A stretch of DNA of 64,000 nt from Klebsiella oxytoca NBRC 105695 (GTDB lineage Bacteria > Pseudomonadota > Gammaproteobacteria > Enterobacterales > Enterobacteriaceae): assembly GCF_001598695.1 (NCBI RefSeq), contig NZ_BCZK01000012.1, positions 124,001-188,000 of the forward strand, given 5' to 3'. The notes under the pieces are model-generated. The model worked only from the letters and a program-made list of their open reading frames with translations. It ran no database searches and was not told the DNA's origin. Of the stretch, positions 1 to 7,115 are shown one piece after another; within the stretch, counting starts at the first letter, position 1, and the number at the start of each line of letters is the position of its first letter. Made by a program: the position numbers and the translations under genes.

Positions 1-43
1 GCAGCTGGGTAGAGCCCCAGTCGACGGCAATATAGTCCTTCAT
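1..43 (-). CDS. 2-dehydro-3-deoxygalactonokinase-like sugar-acid kinase, N-terminal fragment
   Basis: Only the first 14 codons lie in the window, reading MKDYIAVDWGSTQL. The I-A-V-D-W-G-S-T block is the phosphate-1 loop at the extreme N-terminus of DgoK-family kinases (E. coli DgoK has Y-I-A-I-D-W-G-S-T-N-L). That family phosphorylates 2-keto-3-deoxy-galactonate to the 6-phospho compound. The ATG overlaps the stop of the upstream symporter gene by 4 bp (ATGA), so the two are translationally coupled in one minus-strand operon. With so few residues the family call is good but the substrate is unknown. The gene continues beyond the left edge. Confidence 0.7.
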   Translation of the reverse strand, partial: MKDYIAVDWGSTQL

Positions 44-1524
44 TGTGCTTCTCCTGAGACCTGCACCGTCGTCTTCGCCGGCATCGCCTGCCCTTCACGC
101 TCCTGCGTGATCATTTCCAGCGCCTGCTCACGGCTAACTTTGCTGGCTGGCGTCAATAGGGTGACAAAAATCGCGAAAACAAAGCTGCCGACGACCGACG
201 GAATGCACGGGTTCCCCCAGTAAGCCAGCCAGTCGGCTTTCATCAGAACCACAAGAGAAACCAGCATGCCGCTCAGCAGCGCGGTAAACGCGCCCTGCCA
301 GTTGAAGCGCAGCCAGAAGCGGCCGAGAATCGAACAGACGAACAGACCGGACATCAGCATGGAGATCATTTTGGTGATATAGCTGATGATATCGTTCGAG
401 GTCAGGGCGAAAATCATCGCCAGGCCGATAACGAACGCCAGCATCCAGCGGGAGAGCGTTATCGCTTTATCCGCCGGGGGCATTTTCCCGGTGATGAGGG
501 TATAAACATCACGCATCATGATGGCCACGGCGGCTATCGCGTCAGAGCTGGCCGAGGACATGGTGGCCGAAAGCCCGGCAATCAGCACCACCAGCCCGAG
601 GATCGCCGGTAAGAAGCTGGTGGCGAACAGGAAGGCGTAATTACTGTTCTCGAGATTGGGGTTCATGGTCCATGCCGCCATGCCGATAATCGCCGGCAGC
701 ACCGAGAAAAACAGATACAGCACGCCGGTATAGACAAACGAGCGGCGCACCGAAGAGACATCTTTCCCCGAGTAAATACGCTGGCGATAGGAAGGGGTCG
801 CCAGCACGCCGACGCCGATGACCATCGCCAGCGATAGCGCCGGAATGGCCCCCAGCTTATCGACCGCAAACAGGCTCATCGCCTTGGGATCCATCGCCTG
901 GACGATGGCATCCCATCCCCCGACGTGAACCACCGCCAGAATAGCCATCAGGATAAAACCGAAAAACAGAATTAATGCCTGAATGGTATCCGTCCACACC
1001 ACCGCAGAATAACCGCCGATGATGACGTAAATCGCAAAGGCCAGAGCGATAATAATTTTCGCTAGCGTCAGATTTATTCCCGTCGCCCAGGATAAATACA
1101 TGCTGCCGCCAAGAATATGCGCCCCCAGCCAGCCAATAGAGGCCACAAATATCATTATGCCGACGATATTTTTAATTAAATGACTACCGCCGGTATAATA
1201 AGAGAGCTCTTCGCTCATGGTCATAAAGCGCAGCTTGCGCACCGGGGCGAACAGCCAGGCCACCAGCAAAATACCGATGGCCCCGCCCACGCCGTACAGC
1301 ATCCCGGCCCAGCCGTTGCTGTAGCCGAAGCCAACAGCGCCCATGCTTGAACCGGTGCCCACCATGGTCGCCACGGTAGAGCCCAGGGTCAGAAACAGCG
1401 GTAAGGAACGGCCACCGAGTAAAAAATCTTCTCCGCTTTTTTGATTACGCGACACGTACCAGCCAAGCCAAATCATGGCCAGCGCGTAAATAATAAAGCC
1501 GACTAAAAAGATATGACTATTCAT
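40..1524 (-). CDS. Sodium:solute symporter (SSS family)
   Basis: A 494-residue inner-membrane protein with about 13 hydrophobic segments and the SSS-family layout: an early G-G-R-S-L loop (residues 37-41), then T-V-A-T-M-V-G-T-G-S in TM2 and a G-G-Y-S-A-V-V-W-T-D-T stretch near residue 170 that is typical of the SSS core. It should import an organic solute with sodium. The gene lies between the RidA/deacylase genes and the sugar-acid kinase, so it probably carries the substrate of that pathway, such as an N-acyl-D-amino acid or an amino-sugar acid. Specificity cannot be read from sequence. The start ATG lies about 100 bp downstream of the RidA stop, with AT-rich sequence between them. Confidence 0.85.
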   Translation of the reverse strand: MNSHIFLVGFIIYALAMIWLGWYVSRNQKSGEDFLLGGRSLPLFLTLGSTVATMVGTGSSMGAVGFGYSNGWAGMLYGVGGAIGILLVAWLFAPVRKLRFMTMSEELSYYTGGSHLIKNIVGIMIFVASIGWLGAHILGGSMYLSWATGINLTLAKIIIALAFAIYVIIGGYSAVVWTDTIQALILFFGFILMAILAVVHVGGWDAIVQAMDPKAMSLFAVDKLGAIPALSLAMVIGVGVLATPSYRQRIYSGKDVSSVRRSFVYTGVLYLFFSVLPAIIGMAAWTMNPNLENSNYAFLFATSFLPAILGLVVLIAGLSATMSSASSDAIAAVAIMMRDVYTLITGKMPPADKAITLSRWMLAFVIGLAMIFALTSNDIISYITKMISMLMSGLFVCSILGRFWLRFNWQGAFTALLSGMLVSLVVLMKADWLAYWGNPCIPSVVGSFVFAIFVTLLTPASKVSREQALEMITQEREGQAMPAKTTVQVSGEAQ

Positions 1525-1627
1525 AATTCACATCCTGCCAGTTGAGTAGGTAAAAGGTAAAAGGCTACGAAGCGCTGAATGAATTCAGCGCTCAAAAATC
1601 CTGTTTATATTTCTGGTTAATAAATTT

Positions 1628-2020
1628 TTATACGCGAGCCGCGTTATAACAGGTCACATCCACTTCAACTTTACAATCCACTACCAGGTCCGCTACGCAG
1701 CAGATACGGGCAGGCGGATTGTCGCCAAAGAACTCGCGGAATACTTTATTGAAAGACTGAAAATAGCGCGCATCGGTGAGGATCACCTTGACGTGCACCA
1801 CGTCGGCCAGGGTGTAGCCCGCTTCGGTCATGATATCCACACAGTTCTGAATCGCCAGACGCGCCTGGTCAACGATGCCCCCTTCCACCACTTCACCCTC
1901 CTTCATCGGCGTCTGGCCGGAAACGTACAGCCAGCCCCCCGCCTCCACCGCGCGCGCGAACGGCAGATGCTGCCCACCGGTCCCGGTACCGCCCTCAACG
2001 CCATAACGTTTAATGCTCAT
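1628..2020 (-). CDS. RidA/YjgF-family enamine/imine deaminase
   Basis: A 130-residue protein of normal RidA length. It keeps the conserved arginine in the P-A-R block (P-A-R-I-C-C-V-A-D-L) and the following V-E-V-D strand, which place the substrate carboxylate in this family. RidA proteins hydrolyse reactive enamine/imine intermediates released by PLP-dependent dehydratases. It lies 10 bp downstream of the deacylase gene in the same operon and opposite a PLP deaminase gene, so a dedicated role in quenching that enzyme's imine product is a reasonable inference. It is divergent from housekeeping RidA (two cysteines follow the key arginine), which fits a pathway-specific paralogue. Confidence 0.85.
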   Translation of the reverse strand: MSIKRYGVEGGTGTGGQHLPFARAVEAGGWLYVSGQTPMKEGEVVEGGIVDQARLAIQNCVDIMTEAGYTLADVVHVKVILTDARYFQSFNKVFREFFGDNPPARICCVADLVVDCKVEVDVTCYNAARV

Positions 2021-2030
2021 TTTTCTCTCC

Positions 2031-3470
2031 TTAGTTCATTCGGCGGCGCAGGAAACGCCCTGCGCGCCCGGTAATCTTTTTATCGCTGCCGTAGCTCATC
2101 ACGCCGTTAACCATCACTGCCTCGATACCGTCCGCCGGTTGTTTCGGATCGGAGAAGCTGGCGACATCGCGCACCGTCTGCGGATCAAACAGCACCAGAT
2201 CGGCAAAATAGCCCACTTTCACCAGCCCACGCTCTGCCAGCTGGAAACGCGCCGCCGACAGACCGGTCATTTTGTGGATAGCGGTGGTCAGCGGAAACAG
2301 CCGTTCATCTCGGCAGTAGTGGCCCAGGACCCGCGGAAACGCGCCCCATAGCCGCGGGTGCGGCATCGGGTCGTTCGGCAGACCGTCTGAGCCGATCATG
2401 GTCACCGGATAACGCAGTACCCGCCGCACGTCCTGCTCGTCCATGTTGTAGTAGATGGCGCCTGCAGGCATCAGCCGCGCCGCCGCCTCGTGCAGGCTAA
2501 CCTGCCAGCCGTCAGCAATCTGCTGCAGGGTTTTTCCGGCCTGCTCGGGCTGCGCCTCCGACCAGGTAATGACGATATCGAACTCATCGGTGACCTGCTT
2601 CATATCCAGCGTCGACGAGCTGGCAGAATAGGGGTAGCAGTCGCAGGCGATCTCCTGGCGCTGGCGCATCTCATCGAAGAAAGCCAGCGTCTCCTTCGTG
2701 CGACCCCAGTTTTTCGCGCCGGCGCACTTATGGTGCGATACCACCACCGGTACGTTACCGTGGCGGCCAATGCGGAACGCCTCGTCGAGCGCCTCCAGAA
2801 TCGGTTCGAACTCCGAACGCAGGTGGGTAGTATAAATTCCCCCTTCTGCCGCCAGCTCCTCGGCCAGCGCCATCACCTCTTCAGTAGTGGACTGAAACGC
2901 GCTGGCGTAGGCCAGCCCGCTACTCAGCCCCAGCGCGCCCTGACGCAGCGCGTCGCGCAGCTGCACCCGCATTCCGGCAATCTCGATCTCCGTCGCCGGG
3001 CGGAACAGATCGTCCATATGGTTATTACGCAGCGCGGTATGGCCAATCAGCGTGCCGACGTTTAATGACGGCTTCGCCGCCGCCACCGCGTGGGCATAAG
3101 CGTCAACAGTGGGATAAACAAAGTGCTCCGCCTCACCCAGAAGATTCATCGGGTCCGGTACGCCGTCGCGCATGGTCGCCGTCGCCGCGCTGATCCCGCA
3201 GTTGCCGACAATCACCGTCGTCACCCCCTGGCTCAGCTTCGGTAAATACTCCGGCATACGGATGACGTTGATATCATCATGGGTATGCACATCGATAAAT
3301 CCGGGAGCCAGCACGCGCCCCTGCCCGTCAATCACCTGCTCCGCCGCCAGGTTCAGCGCCGGGGCCATATCCACAATTCGATCGCCCTTCACCGCCACGT
3401 CGCCGCGAAACTGTGGTCCGCCGCTGCCGTCAATGACCGTGACGTTTTTGAAAAGCCAGTTAACTTTCAT
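2031..3470 (-). CDS. N-acyl-D-amino-acid deacylase (amidohydrolase superfamily)
   Basis: A 479-residue cytosolic metal-dependent hydrolase. Visible amidohydrolase motifs are A-P-G-F-I-D-V-H-T-H-D-D (residues 55-66; metal-binding HxH), V-G-N-C-G (D-aminoacylase cysteine region), S-S-G-L-A-Y, T-T-H-L-R-S-E (metal histidine), V-V-S-H-H-K, and G-S-D-G-L-P near residue 360 (catalytic aspartate). This order is typical of D-aminoacylase / N-acyl-D-glutamate deacylase enzymes, which release free D-amino acids from N-acyl forms. It is the first gene of the minus-strand operon and is divergent from the PLP deaminase gene; the 201-bp gap between them must hold both promoters. The natural substrate is unknown, and N-acetylated amino-sugar acids are possible. 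Confidence 0.88.
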   Translation of the reverse strand: MKVNWLFKNVTVIDGSGGPQFRGDVAVKGDRIVDMAPALNLAAEQVIDGQGRVLAPGFIDVHTHDDINVIRMPEYLPKLSQGVTTVIVGNCGISAATATMRDGVPDPMNLLGEAEHFVYPTVDAYAHAVAAAKPSLNVGTLIGHTALRNNHMDDLFRPATEIEIAGMRVQLRDALRQGALGLSSGLAYASAFQSTTEEVMALAEELAAEGGIYTTHLRSEFEPILEALDEAFRIGRHGNVPVVVSHHKCAGAKNWGRTKETLAFFDEMRQRQEIACDCYPYSASSSTLDMKQVTDEFDIVITWSEAQPEQAGKTLQQIADGWQVSLHEAAARLMPAGAIYYNMDEQDVRRVLRYPVTMIGSDGLPNDPMPHPRLWGAFPRVLGHYCRDERLFPLTTAIHKMTGLSAARFQLAERGLVKVGYFADLVLFDPQTVRDVASFSDPKQPADGIEAVMVNGVMSYGSDKKITGRAGRFLRRRMN

Positions 3471-3671
3471 CGCAATTACTCCCTTTCAACTCTGCCGACA
3501 AGTAAACCATTTACAAGGCGGAAAAACAGTGGAAAACTACGCAAAAACCAGATCAAATTGTGATACTTTTATTCACAAACGACATAAACAAATTATATAT
3601 TCTATATATTTCAATTAATTAAATTTGATACTTAGCTTTAATCCGATCTTAAACCCTAAAAGGATAGTGTT

Positions 3672-4886
3672 ATGAAATACCATTCCGATACGCTTATTCC
3701 GCACAAAGCCGCCATAATGTCCGCACCGGCCAATCTGCTGGCGGAGGAGGTTTGCCTTCCGGCCGCGCTGCTGAAAAAAACGGCGCTGGAAAATAACATC
3801 GCCTGGATGCAGCGTTACGCCGACGCGCGCGGCGTCTCGCTGGCCCCGCACGGTAAAACAACGATGACGCCGTGGATTTTTCAGGCGCAGCAGCGGGCGG
3901 GCGCATGGGGAATCGGCGTGGGCAGCGCCTGGCAGGCCAGCGCGGCGATGGCCAGCGGCGTTGAGCGCGTCCTGATGGTCAATCAGCTGGTCGGCAGGGC
4001 GAATATGCAGGCGGTATCGCGCCTGAAAGCGCATTACCGTACGGCGGAGTTTATCTGCTGCATCGATAGCCTTGCCAACGCCCGCGCGCTGTCGACTTTC
4101 TTCGACGAACGGCGGCAAACGCTGGACGTGCTGATTGAACTGGGCGTGGCCGGTGGGCGCTGCGGCTGCCGCAGCGTTGAGGATGCGCTGGCGCTGGCGC
4201 AGGCTGCGGCGGAACTTCCGGGCCTCAGGCTGCGCGGTCTCGAACTGTATGAAGGGGTGTTACACGGCGACGATCCGCAGCCGCAGGTGGAGGCTCTGCT
4301 GCGCCAGGCCGCCGGTTTGGCCTGCCGGATGGAACATCTGGTTGAGGGGGAGTTTGTGCTGACCGGAGCCGGTACCGTCTGGTACGACGTGGTGTGCAAT
4401 ATCTGGCTGGCGGCGAAGAAACCGGCGCGCTGCCGAATCGTTATCCGCCCCGGGTGCTATATCACCCACGACCGCGGGATCTACGATATCGCGCAGAAAG
4501 CACTGGTGGCCCGCGATCCGATCGCCTGCGATCTGGGCGGTGATTTAACCTCAGCGCTGGAGCTGATGGCGATGGTCCAGTCGGTGCCAGAAGCCGATCG
4601 CGCGGTGGTGAACTTCGGCAAGCGCGACTGCGCCTTTGACGCCGGCCTGCCGCAGCCTGTGGCCCGCTATCGCAACGGCGCGCAGCTATCCGCGGAGGGG
4701 ATCGAGAGCGTGGGGATTATGGACCAGCACTGTATGCTGCGCCTCGCGCCCGGCAGCGACGTGCAGGTCGGCGATATTCTGGTGTTCGGTACCTCGCATC
4801 CGTGCCTGACGTTTGATAAATGGAAAACCCTGCTGCTGGTGGACGAGCAGTATAACGTGCTGGAAGAGCTCGATACCTTGTTCTGA
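3672..4886 (+). CDS. PLP-dependent D-amino-acid deaminase (DSD1 / D-threonine aldolase-like)
   Basis: A 404-residue protein with the alanine-racemase N-terminal barrel and the D-serine dehydratase-like C-terminal domain. The block A-P-H-G-K-T (about residues 58-63) contains the lysine that should bind PLP. The C-terminal S-H-P-C-L-T-F-D-K-W contains the His/Cys pair that binds metal in eukaryotic-type D-serine dehydratase. Family members deaminate or cleave D-amino acids (D-serine, D-threonine, amino-sugar acids). An AAGGA sequence precedes the ATG. It is divergent from the deacylase-RidA-symporter-kinase operon, which suggests joint regulation: the deacylase would free a D-amino acid and this enzyme would deaminate it. 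The substrate is not known. Confidence 0.82.
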   Translation: MKYHSDTLIPHKAAIMSAPANLLAEEVCLPAALLKKTALENNIAWMQRYADARGVSLAPHGKTTMTPWIFQAQQRAGAWGIGVGSAWQASAAMASGVERVLMVNQLVGRANMQAVSRLKAHYRTAEFICCIDSLANARALSTFFDERRQTLDVLIELGVAGGRCGCRSVEDALALAQAAAELPGLRLRGLELYEGVLHGDDPQPQVEALLRQAAGLACRMEHLVEGEFVLTGAGTVWYDVVCNIWLAAKKPARCRIVIRPGCYITHDRGIYDIAQKALVARDPIACDLGGDLTSALELMAMVQSVPEADRAVVNFGKRDCAFDAGLPQPVARYRNGAQLSAEGIESVGIMDQHCMLRLAPGSDVQVGDILVFGTSHPCLTFDKWKTLLLVDEQYNVLEELDTLF

Positions 4887-4898
4887 AGGACGCTTTCT

Positions 4899-4981
4899 CC
4901 CGGAGGCGGCGCGCTGCGCCTGTCCGGGCTACCGTGCTGTGAACCCGTAGCCCGGACAGGTGCGCCAGCACCGCCTCCGGG
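4899..4981. repeat. Inverted pair of REP-type elements
   Basis: Two copies of the local REP motif (CCCGGAGGCGGC...CTGTCCGGGCTAC and its inverse GTAGCCCGGACAGG...CGCCTCCGGG) face each other around a short loop. They fill the gap between the convergent ends of the deaminase gene and hpaR. Such pairs fold into strong hairpins and may stop transcription from both sides. The same element recurs near 13.9, 55.2, 57.1 and 59.8 kb. Confidence 0.85.
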
Positions 4982-5004
4982 ATGTTTTTCGCGCGGACAA
5001 TGTA

Positions 5005-5436
5005 TTATTCCTCTCCCTGCGCTCCATTCCCCAGGGCGATAAACTCCTCCAGCAGCGCGGTAAGCTGACGCATTTTTTCGACGGTAAATTGGGCTTCGAT
5101 CTGACGATAGGCCTCTTCCACCTGGGCCTGGGCGCTTTCATAAAGCGTCGAACCCGCCGGCGTCAGCGAAACGTAGAGCTTGCGCTGGTCATTTACCGGT
5201 TTTAAACGCAGCACCAGGCCGTCGCGTTCCATACGGGTCAGGATGCCGGTCAGGCTCGGACGTAAAATACAGGCGCGAAAGGCCAGATCGTGAAAATCCA
5301 TCGACGGATGTTCGGCGAGGATACGCACGATACGCCACTGCTGCTCGGTCAGATTGTGGCGTTTAACGATGGGCCGAAAGTGGGCCATCGCCGCTTCCCG
5401 CGCCTGCAGCAGCGCGATAGTTAACGAATCATGCAT
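5005..5436 (-). CDS. hpaR: HpaR, MarR-family repressor of the 4-HPA meta-cleavage operon
   Basis: A 143-residue winged-helix protein nearly identical in layout to E. coli HpaR (M-H-D-S-L-T-I-A-L-L-Q start, then R-P-S-L-T-G-I-L-T-R-M-E-R-D in the recognition helix and V-N-D-Q-R-K-L-Y-V in the wing). HpaR represses hpaG and is released by 4-hydroxyphenylacetate or homoprotocatechuate. The ATG at 5436 is preferred over a GTG one codon upstream because AGAGG sits 6 nt before it and the known protein begins M-H-D-S. The gene is divergent from hpaG across 285 bp that contain a palindrome suited to a MarR dimer. Confidence 0.95.
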   Translation of the reverse strand: MHDSLTIALLQAREAAMAHFRPIVKRHNLTEQQWRIVRILAEHPSMDFHDLAFRACILRPSLTGILTRMERDGLVLRLKPVNDQRKLYVSLTPAGSTLYESAQAQVEEAYRQIEAQFTVEKMRQLTALLEEFIALGNGAQGEE

Positions 5437-5527
5437 CACATACCTCTGAAGTAAATCCCCAATCTGTTAATAAGTTAATAATTAGCGCTAATTCCCTCCG
5501 AAGGCAACCGGTTTCTGCCTCTGAAAA

Positions 5528-5541
5528 GTACCAGATGGTAC
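5528..5541. promoter_or_regulatory. Candidate HpaR operator in the hpaR-hpaG intergenic region
   Basis: A perfect 14-bp inverted repeat, GTACCA-GA-TGGTAC, lies in the AT-rich region between hpaR and hpaG. MarR-family dimers bind short palindromes of this size, and HpaR is known to bind operators in this intergenic region in E. coli W. Assignment to HpaR is by position and is not shown by the sequence. Confidence 0.55.
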
Positions 5542-5599
5542 AACTGCTTTTGTTATCTAATTGATTAATAATAATTAAAATACAAATCTGTAAATTTAT

Positions 5600-5615
5600 T
5601 GTTAATCCGATCACA
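5600..5615. promoter_or_regulatory. CRP-like site upstream of hpaG
   Basis: TGTTA-ATCCGA-TCACA matches the CRP consensus TGTGA-N6-TCACA except for one base in the left half. It lies about 107 bp upstream of the hpaG start. Catabolite control of hpa operons is established in E. coli W; this particular site is an inference. Confidence 0.4.
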
Positions 5616-5721
5616 AAACATTCACTTCTGTTTGCCAAACATTCCCGCAAAGCATAAAAGATGATCATTAACATATTAATGAATTAACTGACTTCCCAAA
5701 TCCGTAGCAGAGGAGTGGTAA

Positions 5722-6354
5722 ATGAAAGGTACCATCTTCGCCGTGGCGCTTAACCACCGCAGCCAGCTCGACGCCTGGCGCGAAGCGTTTCAACAGGCCC
5801 CCTATAAAACGCCGCCGAAGACCGCGGTCTGGTTTATCAAACCGCGCAACACCGTTATCGGCGATGGCGAGAGCATTCCCTACCCGCAAGGCGAAACCGT
5901 GCAGAGTGGCGCCACCGTGGCGCTGATCGTCGGTAAAACCGCGCGCAAAGTCGCTGCAGAAGACGCCGCGGCTTATATCGCCGGGTACGCGCTGGCGAAC
6001 GACGTCAGCCTGCCGGAAGAGAGCTTCTATCGTCCGGCCATCAAAGCCAAATGCCGCGACGGCTTCTGTCCGCTTGGCGCACTCGCGCCGCTCAGCGATG
6101 TCGATAACCTGACCATCATCACCGAAATCAACGGTCGCGAGGCGGACAGCTGGACTACCGCCGATCTCCAGCGCTCCGCCGCCGAGCTGCTGAGCGCCCT
6201 GAGCGAATTCGCCACCCTCAATCCCGGCGATGCGATTCTGATCGGTACGCCCCACTCCCGCGTTACGCTGCGCCCCGGCGATCGCGTACGTATTCTCGCC
6301 GAGGGCTTCCCGGCGCTGGAAAACCCGGTGATTGATGAAGGAGAGCTGGCATGA
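5722..6354 (+). CDS. hpaG1: HpaG1: 4-HPA degradation isomerase/decarboxylase, N-terminal subunit
   Basis: A 210-residue fumarylacetoacetate-hydrolase-fold protein (V-W-F-I-K-P-R-N-T-V-I-G, Y-A-L-A-N-D-V-S-L-P-E-E-S-F-Y, G-D-A-I-L-I-G-T-P). It corresponds to the N-terminal half of E. coli HpaG, which is one polypeptide of about 429 residues. HpaG decarboxylates 5-oxo-pent-3-ene-1,2,5-tricarboxylate and isomerises the product to 2-oxo-hept-3-ene-1,7-dioate. Here the halves are separate genes joined by a 4-bp ATGA overlap, the arrangement usual in Klebsiella. It is the first gene of the meta operon, with promoter and operator just upstream. Confidence 0.93.
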   Translation: MKGTIFAVALNHRSQLDAWREAFQQAPYKTPPKTAVWFIKPRNTVIGDGESIPYPQGETVQSGATVALIVGKTARKVAAEDAAAYIAGYALANDVSLPEESFYRPAIKAKCRDGFCPLGALAPLSDVDNLTIITEINGREADSWTTADLQRSAAELLSALSEFATLNPGDAILIGTPHSRVTLRPGDRVRILAEGFPALENPVIDEGELA

Positions 6355-7115
6355 GGCAAGCACGTATTGAGTGGCAGGGACAGCGGCACGATGTCCAGGT
6401 GAATGAACGTGGTCAGGTCCAGCTCGCCAACGGCAGTCTGCTTAAGGAAGGCGAGTTTCGTTGGCTGCCGCCCGCCGACGGCACCCTGTTCGCGCTGGGC
6501 CTGAACTACGCCGATCACGCCAGCGAGCTGGCGTTTACGCCGCCAACCGAACCGCTGGTGTTTATCAAAGCGCCCAACACCTTTATCGGCCATAGGCAAG
6601 AGTCGGTGCGCCCGGATAACGTCGAGTACATGCACTACGAGGCTGAACTGGTGGTGGTGATCGGCAAAACCGCGCGTAAGGTCGCCGAAGCCGACGCCAT
6701 GGAGTACGTAGCCGGGTACACCGTCTGCAACGACTACGCCATCCGCGACTACCTGGAAAACTACTATCGCCCCAACCTGCGGGTCAAAAGCCGCGACACC
6801 CTGACGCCGATAGGCCCGTGGATCGTCAGCAAAGAGGCGATCCCCGATCCGCACAACCTGGCGCTGTGCACCTGGGTCAACGGCGAGCTGCGCCAGCAGG
6901 GCACTACCGCCGATCTGATCTTCAGCATTCCGTTCCTGATCGCTTACCTCAGCGAATTTATGACCCTGCAGCCGGGCGACATGATCGCCACCGGCACGCC
7001 GAAGGGGCTGTCGGACGTGGTGCCGGGCGATGAAGTGATCGTCGAAGTGGAAGGCGTCGGCCGTCTGGTCAACCACATCATTAGCCAGCAGGCATATGAG
7101 GAAAAGCTGTCATGA
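6351..7115 (+). CDS. hpaG2: HpaG2: 4-HPA degradation isomerase/decarboxylase, C-terminal subunit
   Basis: A 254-residue FAH-fold protein matching the C-terminal half of E. coli HpaG. The acidic metal ligands are visible in Y-E-A-E-L-V-V-V-I-G, and the family signature follows as G-Y-T-V-C-N-D-Y-A-I-R-D and G-D-M-I-A-T-G-T-P-K-G. It presumably pairs with HpaG1 as a heteromer that carries out decarboxylation and isomerisation. It overlaps hpaG1 and hpaE by 4 bp (ATGA) at each end, so translation is coupled throughout. No frameshift explains the split: both genes have intact starts and stops. Confidence 0.94.
   Translation: MRQARIEWQGQRHDVQVNERGQVQLANGSLLKEGEFRWLPPADGTLFALGLNYADHASELAFTPPTEPLVFIKAPNTFIGHRQESVRPDNVEYMHYEAELVVVIGKTARKVAEADAMEYVAGYTVCNDYAIRDYLENYYRPNLRVKSRDTLTPIGPWIVSKEAIPDPHNLALCTWVNGELRQQGTTADLIFSIPFLIAYLSEFMTLQPGDMIATGTPKGLSDVVPGDEVIVEVEGVGRLVNHIISQQAYEEKLS

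Noticed and set aside
6351-6354. hpaG split considered as a frameshift error
   Set aside because: A proper ATGA start/stop overlap is present, and separate hpaG1/G2 genes are normal in this lineage.
6027-7076. 349-codon minus-strand frame opposite hpaG1/G2
   Set aside because: It spans two real overlapping genes and has no recognisable motifs.
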